Assembly: GCA_014529385.2 (NCBI GenBank)
Contig: CM043954.1
Location: forward strand, 99,100,747 to 99,164,746
Direction of reading: 5' to 3'
DNA length: 64,000 nt
Source: Adiantum capillus-veneris
Lineage: Eukaryota; Streptophyta; Polypodiopsida; Polypodiales; Pteridaceae
Position 1 is the stretch's first letter, and every line of letters starts with the position of its first letter. The translations under genes and the position numbers were made by a program. A model generated the notes under the pieces. The model worked only from the letters and a program-made list of their open reading frames with translations. It had not been told where the DNA came from and searched no databases. Below, piece by piece: positions 36,245-46,640 of this stretch.

Positions 36245-36453
36245 ACCAAGAGGATTTGTACACACAATTAATCCCAATCACTAGACAAAATATATATATT
36301 ATGGTAAGCACAAAACTACAATTCCAAAGAACAATTCGTAGCCTATTTGGTCAATCAAGATTGAATGCCATTAACTCATATATTAACCCTTTCATATTAC
36401 CCATGATACGATATGACCATAGCCTTGATGTTTTCATTTTCGTATTGTTTTGA
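36241..36453 (+). CDS. Small unidentified ORF, second of an overlapping homologous pair
   Basis: 70 codons, ending TGA. Its ATG overlaps the TGA of the preceding ORF as ATGA, an arrangement that allows termination-reinitiation. The aligned core reads STKLQFQRTIRSLFGQSRLN and INPFILPMIRYDHSLDV, clearly homologous to the first ORF. The two look like an old tandem duplication of a domain of about 55-70 residues that has diverged mainly by synonymous or conservative change. I do not recognise the domain. It could be a structural or regulatory protein of element H, or a captured host domain. Confidence 0.5.
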   Translation: MNQEDLYTQLIPITRQNIYIMVSTKLQFQRTIRSLFGQSRLNAINSYINPFILPMIRYDHSLDVFIFVLF

Positions 36454-36654
36454 CATTCTCTTTTGTGTTCTTTCTTTGTGTGTGTGAGTGCGAGAGAGAA
36501 AGAGTGAGTCTTCTTTGATTGCACTTCTTTCCAAACCCTAGTCTTCATGGAATCTATGGTTTAACTCCTTCATATAGTTTTTGTTGAGTTCTCTCACAAA
36601 CTCTCACAGCCATAAGCCCGGTGCTTTCCTGGCAAGACTGCAAATTTCTCGACA
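36454..36654. other. No recognised feature
   Basis: Short GT and GA tracts near 36477-36505, then unique-looking sequence up to the edge of Copia-2. Confidence 0.4.
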
Positions 36655-36910
36655 ACGCACTCAATCATAGTTGTGAAAAATGCCTTGTACTTAGCCTCAC
36701 AACCAAGATTTTCAAAAATATTTTACTTCTTTCTCAACCATGATATGCATGGCTATCAAGCATGAAACACAAACCACTAGTGGAAACTCGCATGTCATAA
36801 CAACCAGCCCAATCTGAGTCTAAAAAAGCATGAAAATTTGGCGACAATGATCTCACCTTGGGATAAAAGAACCCAAGATGTAAAGTGGCACTCAAGTAGT
36901 GAAAGATGCT
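36655..36910 (-). pseudogene. Copia-2 RNase H fragment
   Basis: The minus strand reads HYLSATLHLGFFYP, then FLDSDWAGCYDMRVSTSGLCFMLDSHAYHG, the start of copia RNase H (catalytic Asp in DSDWAG), continuing with decayed sequence to about 36655. The reading breaks exactly at the solo-LTR insertion at 36911. Confidence 0.85.
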
Positions 36911-39900
36911 TGTAAGATCCCAAATTTTTGGGTCTCTTTTAAAAGTAAGAAAAATATCTTCCAATATCTATTTCGTCGAATTTTGATTCACAGTATTGGA
37001 AATTCATAATTATGTCGAGATGTTACGGTGTGGCATAGTTTAGCTACGATTTTCATTAGCTGGTTAGATAGTGTTTGGATGGTCAAATTTAATGTAAAAA
37101 TTGAATGGTAAGTGAGAGAGTTGACCATCAAAAAGCAACGGCTTGTTTTTAGGAAAGAAAGAGTCTTTTTAGAAAAGAGAGGAGGAGCTTAGTTTAGAAC
37201 TCTTTTCTTGGAGGCCAAACTTCTTCTTGGAGTCTCTAAATCACGCATCAAAATCCGTGTCCTCATAAAGAAAAATAAATAAAAAATTTTCTTGCTCACT
37301 TTATTCTTAGCTAGTGATTTTAGCCTTGAGAGCCTATATAAAGACCTCTCTTCTTTCACTTTGAGATAATAGATACACTTTCAAACGTGGAAGCTCTCTT
37401 GCCTTGATGACAGAATTACTTATCTATTATACGGAGTCGTGCAAGCTCTTCATCACCATCTCCATAAGCTCTTCTCTCTCGTGAAGAAGAAGAAGAAGGA
37501 TACTCTCTCTCTATTTCCTTATTATCTTCTCTCTCGTTTCACGGTGTACGCGCTCTCCGGAAGTTTTTGTGGCGGAATAGCTCTCATCACCGCTCTCTTG
37601 CGGCAAAGCAAGAAGCCTTCGGCAACCCCAAATTGATTCTAAAGCACGGTGAGAAACCATAAACTTCATAGTCATCATATCTCCCTATATCGTTTTTCTG
37701 TGTAGTCACCCTCTCGATGATTGTTTTTTTTGCATACAAGTGCATGTATGGATTAACCAAGTACATAAAAAGTTGCCTCATGATTGTTTCATCATGTTTT
37801 ACACATTGATTTATACACATGATACGTTATGGTCACGCACGTGCATAAAAAAACGCTTTTTGTTTCACGTCAAAGAAGCGGTAGGAACACTGTTTTGGTC
37901 ATAAATCAGAAACCTATATGAATCAGTCCAAACGCTTTATACCATAGATAAAACACATCATTAGAACATTTTTCTCTTATGTGTCATGTGAAGAACACGC
38001 ACGAGCTAAGAGATATGGTCAAAAACAGATTGTTGCCCACTACACAACCAATTTTGTTTTTACTCCAGACTCCTTGGCGAACTATTATATAGATTCATTG
38101 GATGGGCAAACCCACTTAGAAAATTGAAAAGGTTGATGAAACTTGATGATAAATGAATTTAGGTCTCCGTTATCTCTTTGGGAATGCGAGGTATTAATCA
38201 CTTTATTATCATTTTTACCTACACGCGTCGGAGTGCTATCAAACGGGGATACCATATGACGTCGTGAGTTAACAGAGCCGTTTTGATATGTTTTATGGTT
38301 TGTTTTGGTGATTTGATATCAATTATTAGATGTCCTTAAACTTACATGGGAGTATATGGTTAAACATTCCGAACCGCATAGATAGATATGTATAAAGTGA
38401 CTTTCTTTTGGGGTTACCGTTTGTTGTGTGAGTATCATATGGTCAAAGTGACGTAATGGAGTGATAGTCTATATTATAGAGCTGAACTTGATGCACTGGG
38501 TTGAGGTCAAACACGTTCATTTGCATGCTCCCAAAAATGTCAAAAAATCATTTTTTTCATATGTATGAAGTTATGGTTTATGGTTGACCTAAAGGTCGGA
38601 GTTGTTTTTTCATCATGCTTATGGTGTTGGAATGTTATCATATGATGTATGGGAACTCATGGATTGATATGGATGCCTCATATGCATGGTTATGATTGAT
38701 TTCCACCTTTCTAGGTCAAAACTAGCTCTATGTGCTAGAGTGGTGAAGTGTAGATGTGATGCATCAACCTTGCATGGTTGGATGTTGTCAAAAATATGAT
38801 TTTTATATCATGATTAGTCGCTGGTCGGACTCTTTTTATGCATGAAAGAATCACATCTTAAGGGTCACATGCGTGTAGACTCCGATTGATTGCAGGAGAT
38901 GTGTCAAACTCCAAGTGTGGGAGTTGGTTCTGTATGATTATGATTTATGGCTAAGGGCTGATATTCCATCATGGATTATGGTTGAAATTTTATGGTGAAA
39001 TCCGGTGTGGCTTATGGTTTTTTTTTCTGGATTGGGTTATGCTGCTGAAATGCTGTCAAAATTTTTGCAGCCATATTATGGTCTAAAGTGGTTATGCAGG
39101 ATTGGTGGTGCCTCACCCAAGTAGGGTGGAGAGCTCACCCATGTGATGTGATTGGATTATGGTTTATGGTTTATGGGTTTTGGATTGGATCATGAAGTGA
39201 TCAAGATGGTTAGATAGACGTGTAAGGGTAGAGACCCTGTACACTCTAACTGTTTGGAAAAGGATTGTTTGTGTATCTGAAAAGTGCTATTGTGATTGGA
39301 CTCATGTGTTATGTTTCTCATGGAAACATCGCTACAAGACTAGGATCACCTACATCGCTTAGCCTCAGACTAAAGGGTCACTGACCTGGGGCTTTGCTCG
39401 ATCCGGGGTGTTGCCTAGGTCTTCTTCTTTTTGTTAAGCTCATCTACACGGTTAGTGCATCGGGGGTTGAATGACCTACACAGCTAACGCGTCGGGATCT
39501 TGACTTTGCATAAACACTCGCTGTTGGGCATCGAAGAGGCGGGGCACTAAACTGGTATGGTTGGTGTTGATACCCTACCACCTGCTTGTATTTGGGATCC
39601 TTTGAGAGCTCGGGTTTATGGAGGGAGGTGAAGCGGCCTCACCTATGTCTGGCTCAAGTAGGTTGAAGGTGTTCTAGCTCACTCCCGATGAAGTGAAATT
39701 ATCTCTGTCCGTAGTAGAGCGAAAGTGGATGGGTGGACGAGGCGATCCCTACACAGGGTCTGGTACTCTGCTAGTTGTTTTGTCATAAACTTTTTGATAT
39801 TATGGTATACCCAAATTTTGTCATCACATTAATACATGGTTGCATGTTCCATTTAGATGGGAATTTAAATATTCTCTGTTGTCATCTTCTCATGTCTCTA

Positions 39901-40207
39901 TGCACTCTATTTCACCCTCCACTACATGCTCTCTCTTCCCGCAACGTGGTGTACACATATATTCACCCTCCATAATGTTATATTTTTCTTGAGTACGCAC
40001 TTATTCATAACACCCATTCAGGGGTAACACTAGTCACTAGGTACCTCTGGATGCAGTCGGCTCATGGTCTAAACTCCATGCTTGGTCGGGTGCTGAGAAC
40101 TCCTCCCCTACGCAAATGCTTCCGCAACTCTGATGTATATTAAAAATCGTATAAAAGTGTAAAATTGTATATTTTGTGCATAGACCCCTGGGGAGGGGTA
40201 TCTCTCA
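36911..40207. repeat. 3.3-kb solo LTR (gypsy, possibly Tekay/Del-like)
   Basis: TGTAAGATCCC...TATCTCTCA, 3297 bp, flanked by the 5-bp duplication ATGCT (36906-36910 and 40208-40212) inside copia coding DNA. Copia-1 shows the uninterrupted site near 985-1000. A TATA box (CTATATAAAG) is at about 37332, so U3 would be about 430 bp and R-U5 about 2.8 kb. Long LTRs that start TGTAAGACCC are typical of plant Tekay/Del chromoviruses, which is why I suggest that group. There is no coding capacity and no internal region. The orientation follows from the TATA box (plus). Confidence 0.85.
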
Positions 40208-40463
40208 ATGCTCTTAACAACTTGCTGATGCTTACGCCTTTGCTATGCATAAATTTAATGACTTGTGAGGCTACAAATTGAAAATAAGGAATCCACTGAC
40301 AAAGAGTAGCATCAACAAGATCTCCAGCATCATGAAGACTCAATATTATATGTATCTCCACTTGAGTTGCAATAGGTTTGCAATCCTGAAGTCCAAACTT
40401 GCATAGTAATGTCTCTATGTATCTTGCTTGACACAAAACAATACCTCCATCACAATGCTTAAA
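40208..40463 (-). pseudogene. Copia-2 RT thumb fragment
   Basis: The minus strand reads KHCDGGIVLCQARYIETLL, then FGLQDCKPIATQVE, the copia segment just after the YVDD domain ('...DGGI.LSQ..Y...LL..F...') and continues to FVASQVIKFMHSKGVSIS. Bounded by two insertions. Confidence 0.85.
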
Positions 40464-41145
40464 CCCCGAGGGATTCACCATGGAAAACCCTAAACCGCAC
40501 CACGTAAGTGCAGGGGAGGGTTTTTTTTTTACAAGTTACATAAGTGTATAAGTTAGGGGCAGGCCCCAATAATTTATCTCCCCAGCTTAAAAATAAGGGA
40601 GGGGGTATCATATTAATTTGGGGGGGGGGGGTTGACCCGGATTGATTACTTGTAGCGATTGGTCATTGGTGTACACTAGAACTCAAATGAATTTTGGGAA
40701 AGTTTTTTATCAGGCCGCACATCAAATTTTGCATCAAGCCGATCATAGATAAGGGCTGATTTGGAGCAGGTCAAGGGTTGATTTACACCAAATTTGGATG
40801 GGTCAGAATTGGATAAGTAGCCACCAAAGTGCAGGTTGATCGGGCACATAGTTTGAAAGTCAAACTAAAACACATTGAGGGTACATCTAGTTATCAACAT
40901 AAGTGGTTCCTTAGTACGTTGCCAGTCACTATGCCACACACTCTTTGACTAGTTTTACTTAGTTAGATCATGTAAGACCTAAATTTTATATGTAAGATAG
41001 GGGTATGATAGTTTTCTTCATTGCTTGTCATATAAGCGTAGAAAGGTGGGTCATATTCTTTAATATGAGTCATATATAGGGGTTTTATCAAAGTTGTTGG
41101 CTCGCAGGTGGCGTCCATTTTGTATATAGAGTGAATCCCACGGGG
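40464..41145. mobile_element. 682-bp terminal-inverted-repeat element (MITE-like)
   Basis: Left end CCCCGAGGGATTCAC (40464-40478) and right end GTGAATCCCACGGGG (41131-41145) are inverted repeats with one mismatch in 15. The flanking direct repeat CTTAAA is at 40458-40463 and 41146-41151. Copia-1 has the corresponding undisrupted site (CCTAAA near 1155), so the insertion is well supported. No ORF of note, hence probably non-autonomous. It contains a G12 run near 40620 and a TGTAAGACCTAAATTTT phrase near 40972. The superfamily is uncertain; a TTAA core would fit piggyBac, but the ends are not diagnostic. Confidence 0.85.
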
Positions 41146-41523
41146 CTTAAACAATATGCCCAAGTTCCCAAGTCTTTCATCTTGAAAGTAGCATTCAAAT
41201 CAGCCTTAAATTCAACAATATGTGTCTCATTTGGGCTAGTAATCAACAAATCATCTACATATAGAACAATGATGAGAAATACATCACCCTCACGCTTGAC
41301 ATACAAAGTGCTTTTAGTTGGACTGTTATGAAAGCCTTGTTTAACCAACTAAGCCTCAACTTTCTCATACCAAGCACGAGGAGACTCCTTTAACCCATGC
41401 AAAAATTTCTTACATTTTCTCACTTTATCTTCGTGGCCTTTCTTGGAAAAATTGCGATGTTGTGCTACATGTACTTCCTCAAATATATCACCATTCAAGA
41501 AAGTGGTAACAATGTATGATTGA
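41146..41523 (-). pseudogene. Copia-2 RT palm fragment
   Basis: The minus strand reads NSPTKSTLYVKREGDVFLI, then VLYVDDLLITSPNETHI and FKADLNATFKMKDLG: the copia RT palm with an intact YVDD box. An upstream frame with FLNGDIFEEVHV-like sequence reaches 41523, where the B-family solo LTR starts. Confidence 0.88.
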
Positions 41524-42319
41524 TGTCATAAAATATATTATCTAACTTTACCAAATGATTTTCTCATATTAAACTGATCATTTAATATGGGAAGATAAAA
41601 GGGGAATAAGAGTTAGGATATAGATATGTGCTTCTAGACCTATCTCAACAAGGGGACCAAAAGGAAACGGTCTACCACAAAGAGCAATGTGTAATAAGTG
41701 CTTCTAGATTTATCGCAGCAAGGGACCAAGAGGAGAGATGGTTACAATAGGGGTCCAAAAGGAGGTAGTCTATCAAAGATCAACGTGCATCTAATGGAGC
41801 GTAAAAGATCTTAGGGTTAGCTTCATTAAAGACCTCCAAAAGTTAGTGTTAAAAAATCATTTGACCTTAGGCAAGCTAGGGCTAACCTTGAAGTCGGAAT
41901 CCTACCCAAGCATGAGATGCTAAGATACTTAAAGTGGTTGTGGAAACCTTACCCAAAGCTTGAGGTGATTTTTATGCTTAAATGACTAAGGTTCTTGGTG
42001 TTAAATTCAAAGATAAACTTTCAAGAGGCATGCACGTTTTCCATGCTTGATTACATGCTTAATTAACTAGGTGCTTGAAGTGTTCAATTCAAACCAAATG
42101 ACTTAAGAAACATAAAAGACACATGCTTAATTGACTACGTGCTTGAAGTATTCAATTCAAACCAAATGACTTGTGGCCTTGATGATGTGTTTGAATGCTA
42201 TCGGATAGGCTTTAAAGGGGTCCAATGAGAGTTTAGATGCATAAAAATAAATAATTAAGTTCTTTCTCTCAAATAGGAAAAAGAGGATACATGTCCCAAA
42301 TGATATAATTCAATGTTAC

Positions 42320-42321
<2 letters not shown>

Positions 42322-42414
<93 letters not shown>
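42322..42414. repeat. (GA)n microsatellite inside the solo LTR
   Basis: About 46 GA units. Homologous LTRs have only short GT or GA tracts in this neighbourhood, so it expanded after insertion or in a sublineage. Confidence 0.97.
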
Positions 42415-42417
<3 letters not shown>

Positions 42418-42903
42418 AAGCATGAGAGGGGGGTATACTCTCCCACACACACGCACATTCTCTCATTGTGTAGAGTGCAAAGTGCAAGAGCTCCATCTCC
42501 TTCTTCAAGCTTGTTGAAGAGTGGAGAGCCTACACCAACACTCTTGGGTATGGAATGCAAATCCAACCAAGAGCCATGCTTCAATGCTTAAGCTTTCCAT
42601 CTTCTTCATCTTCATTACTATGCTATTATGCTATGCTAAGCAAGAAGAGTGATGATAAGTGAGGACTATTCTTTCTCCTATGAATGATTGTTCTTCCTCT
42701 TCCCTACCCTCATTCCCCACTGGCTCTCTCCACCTTCGAAGATGTTTGAGACCTTGGGACTGAAGCTTGGGATAGTTAATGCTTTTTGCAAAGTTTATGT
42801 TATGCTCGTGATGCATGAAGCTTTCCATCTTCATAGCATCACAAGGTCACAAGGAACACAAAGATTGTATTGTACCAAGTCTCTCTTAATGTAATACAAA
42901 CGC

Positions 42904-44028
42904 TGTGAGAGAAATGGAAACACACACAACGTGGGATGGAAACACACACAACGCCTCTATAATGACCCAACACACACTCTTGGGATGATACACATACACA
43001 CACTATATGGGGCACCACTCGGCTTACACAATCCACTTGGCCGAGACAAGAAACACACCTATGGAGAGAGGAGAGAGACTATCCATTTGCCCACTCAACA
43101 TAGAGACACACACACACCCCCCCAAAAAACTCAGCTCAAAAGAGAAAGATTTATGATGTTTAGATACAATTGAGCTTGGGCCAACACCAATGGGGCAAAT
43201 AGCTCACACAATATGGATGTAATATGGCGAATACAATCACAAATTTTAAAAGAGGCTTTGCTCACAGAAGAACTTACACAACCAAAAATGCAAGAAAAAG
43301 TGAGGAATTTGGCAAAATGGACAACGCCATTGCGTTTGGAGCGGCCAAACACCCCAATCTACAATATCACAGTGCTCAAATCTGACCTCGGATAAGCCGT
43401 TTATGGCCAAAATAGGCTCCAAAAATAGCAAAAACTGAGTTGCGACTGTTTCTCTTCTTCTCTCCATGTTTTTCTGGTCTTTTTCTTAGTTTTTTCAGTG
43501 TCCACACTTCACTTTATCTCTTGGAACAGGCCAAAACTGGCCACGTAGTGCATTTTTGTCACCATTCTACATCCATCCGCACACTTGGCACTCAAAATTT
43601 TCCAATAATGCATCCCGCAACCACGTGAAGTAGCCCAAAAATATAGCGCTCATGATGACCTTTCTGCATAATCATCACAAGAAAACACCCACGTTGTGTT
43701 TTCGCTTACCCAAGTGAAAGTATTGACCCTGTTCGACCTCCTGAGGCCACTAGATGCCATCTGACGTACCTGCTTACCTCACGTCGTCGGCCCGCAGCGG
43801 ATAACTTCCTTGAGAATTTTTACGTGCTGCCAACTCCTCATTATTATAGAAAAAACACACTGGTACTGGTGATAATGAAAATCGATATACTATGTACACG
43901 TTGTCCTACCTATACACATATGGGCCCCACGCAACCACTTGGCTCTAGAAATGGGCAATCCTTTATTCGATGCACCATGTATGTGTATGTACATATGTGC
44001 AATCACTTCTTCCAAAAAACTCCTAACA
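42904..44028 (-). repeat. 3' LTR of element E
   Basis: 1125 bp; plus strand TGTGAGAGAAATGG...ACTCCTAACA. Next to it on the right is the polypurine tract (minus strand AGGGGATGGG). It lacks about 60 bp present in the other LTR near 59240-59300. Confidence 0.9.
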
Positions 44029-44056
44029 TAATTTGCCCATCCCCTAGCCTGCTAGA

Positions 44057-44438
44057 TCATTCATGATCAGCAGCAAAAAGAGATATGAGACTCGTCGCAT
44101 CACAGGTCTCCTCATCCCTCCCATACATTACTTGTTCTGCAGACAACTCATCTTGCTCCACCATCATCAATCTAGCATGATACAATTTAAGACCCAATCC
44201 ATTTACCCTTGACTTATGTAGAATTCCATCTAGGTTAGCCAACTGATATGTACCATTCAGAAACACTCCACTACCTTGAAAGGGCCTTCCCACTTAATTT
44301 GAAACTTCTTTTGGAATGTTTTGTCCAGCTTACTGTTGTAGCACAAAACCAAGTTGTTTCTTGATACCCTTACTTTTGACCTTTTCATTTATCTTTTCTA
44401 AAGCCTTATCTGCATCTGCCCATAATGTTCCAATGCAC
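44057..44438 (-). pseudogene. Element E integrase C-terminal end
   Basis: The minus strand reads GRPFQGSGVFLNGTYQLAN, then DGILHKSRVNGLGLKLYHA, a GPF-type integrase end ('GPF.V......G.Y.L...DG......VNG..LK.Y'). A frame change separates it from the core. The polypurine tract and LTR follow at once. Confidence 0.7.
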
Positions 44439-45422
44439 TCATACTATCCAGCTGAACCTCTTTAATTGTAAGAGCCTCTCTTTGAATGCATCATTGGACT
44501 GCCCAAGCAGTTTTTCTAGCATCTTGACCGCAGGCAACTCTACTTCCACTGGCAATAGTGCTTCCTTTTCATATACCAAATAAAATGGAGTAAACCATGT
44601 ACCTGTCTTTATCGAAGTACGGTAAGCCCATAATGCACTAGGCAATTCCAAATCCCAATTCGTTCCTTGGTGCTCTGTCACTTTCGAAAGAATTTGTACC
44701 AACTCACCATTGAATCTTGCATTTAAGCCATTACATTATGGATAATAAGGAGTATGCTGGTGCCTAATCTTCATCTTCGCGCATAAGAAGTCTAGTAGTT
44801 TAGCTCTAAATCATGGCCCCTTGTCCGAAAGTAGCTCTAGTGGCACCCCCAACTTGCAACATATCTCATCGTACACAAATTTTTCCACATCCTTTGCAGT
44901 GATTTGTTTTATTGCTATAGCCTCTGCCCATCTAGAGAGATAGTCCACTGCAGTCAAAATATAGCTTTTGAACCTGCTTGTGATAGGTAACGGGCCTATT
45001 GCATCAATCCCCCACTTTTCAAACACATCAGACTCCATAATTGTTTTTCGTAGCTCTAGCTTCAGCAATCTCTTCCCAAATACTTGACACCTATTGCAAG
45101 ACCTACACCAATGGTGAACATCCTTGTGCAAACTAGGCCATACATACCCCTCTTGCAAGAGCTTATGCAAGGTGATTTTTAGAGCAAAATGTCCGCCACA
45201 TGCGCCTTCATGATTCTCTTCCAACACTCTATAAAGCTCCTCCCACCAAGGTACACGTCTCAACATGAGATCAGCCCCTTTCATGTACAAGACATCACCA
45301 ATAAATTTGTACCTGTATGCTCTACGCACAAAACCATACTTCTTATACTTCTGAATGTCTTTCGAAATGATTCCTATTAGCAAAAACTCCTCCTCTTGAG
45401 CCAAACTTTCTCGGCTCCCCAA
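44439..45422 (-). pseudogene. Element E integrase, catalytic Glu lost
   Basis: At 44811-45422 the minus strand holds the zinc finger (HEGACGGH...CRSCNRC) and core: D in WGIDAIGPLP, D in LELLSDKGP, followed by a stop. In the next stretch (44703-44810) the frame reads HQHTPYYP, stop, CNGLNARFNGEL; the usual third catalytic residue in 'NGLNERFNG' is Ala. From 44702 to 44439 comes TNWDLELPSALWAYRTSIK and FTPFYLVYEKEALLPVE. Integrase would insert the cDNA; here it has lost an active-site residue and its frame. Confidence 0.87.
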
Positions 45423-45888
45423 TCATGCTTTGAGCTGCTTCATGTGCCTCTCCATTTAGAGCACGTTCAATGTGTCTGATGCTCCATGCTTCAAAATTTT
45501 TTAACAGGCCTTTAATTCTGAAACACATTTCCTTCAATGAGGTGTTCTTGCTCTTCCACACACCCAACACTTGCTTCACAACTAACAAGGCATCACCTTC
45601 TATGCTCGAACTTCTAATCCCATGCTTCAAACAAATGTGTAATCCGGCTTCCAATGTAGAATATTCAGCCTCATTGTTACTATGAGCATCCAATTTGAAC
45701 CCTCTCTTGCATACTAGCTTCCCCTCTGGATCATAAAGTGCTATAACCCCTAAAGCCGCATCATGGCTCTTTCTGTATGAGCCATCAAAGTACAACACAT
45801 GTGCATTTCTGATCTGTGGCACTTCTTCAACTACCCTTCTCACCACCTCTTCCTTCACAAGAAGGGGATTCTCCTTGTAAGTCAACAA
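45343..45888 (-). pseudogene. Element E archaeal-type RNase H
   Basis: The minus-strand frame reads VLYFDGSYRKSHDAALGVI, NNEAEYSTLEAGL, GDALLVVKQVLG and HIERALNGEAHEAAQSM. Asp, Glu, Asp and a late His-containing segment fit the RNase HI fold of archaeal type that plant Tat retrotransposons carry besides their own gypsy RNase H. The core looks intact over about 180 residues. It is downstream of a badly decayed first RNase H (about 46000-46200) and directly overlaps the integrase N-terminal region in the polyprotein order. The Tat assignment is from family knowledge. Confidence 0.85.
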
Positions 45889-46635
45889 ATTAGCTAGTAG
45901 CTCTTGTACTGTCTTCCACTAAAAAAGAGAACTCAAACTCTTGCAGCTCAATTACCCATTTCTTCACCACATTTGACAGCCATTAATTAACTGTGGCAAA
46001 AAGGCGTAACTCGTTAAGAAAACAAAAGGTTGTGTAGCAAGTAATGACAAAATCGTCGACAAACAAATATTACACTGGCCATCACTAGCTCTACTTCTGA
46101 GAATTTTCTCTTTGCTATCAACTTCGCTCGGCTTTCACAATACATTGGCCTCATATAATGGCTACCCTTCCCTTTTGCAATAGCATGACTCCAATGGCAT
46201 CATCCCCTACTGATGGATTTACATAAAACGATTGCTCCCAATCAGGAGCCTGCATGCCTGACAACCCCCGTAACACCTCTTTCACCTCTTAAAACACTTC
46301 TTCACACTTGTCATCCCATTGCAATGGATCATGCTTTGCCACTTGTTGTAATGGAGAAAGGAGCTGCGAAGACAATGGAATAAACTGCGCCATGTACTTC
46401 ACTTTGTGTATAAAGGTTTCCAATTGCTTTGTACTCATGATGAAAGAAGAATAATAGACTTAACCTTGTCTGGATCAGCCTCAATGCCATTTTCTGACAC
46501 CATATGGCCCAATAACTTCACCCTTGGTTGTGCTAGATGACATTTCTTTGGATTTAGTTGTCCTCCACATTCATCATATCGAGCCAATACCATCTGCAGC
46601 TTCTCATGGTGTTCATCCCTACTGCTGTAGACACA
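45889..46635 (-). pseudogene. Element E RT end and gypsy RNase H, decayed
   Basis: Continues the RT broken by G: from 46635 the minus strand reads CVYSSRDEHHEKLQMVLARY, then LNPKKCHLAQPRVKLLGHMVSE, the gypsy RT thumb directly after the FMDDF box that lies at 55556-55600. After that, stops accumulate and only scraps of RNase H can be followed. Confidence 0.8.
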
Positions 46636-46640
46636 GAAGT

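Noticed and set aside
40140-40207. Extension of the copia RT reading frame across 40140-40207
   Set aside because: The frame happens to stay open into the solo LTR, but the ATGCT duplication and the TG...CA ends show that copia sequence stops at 40208.
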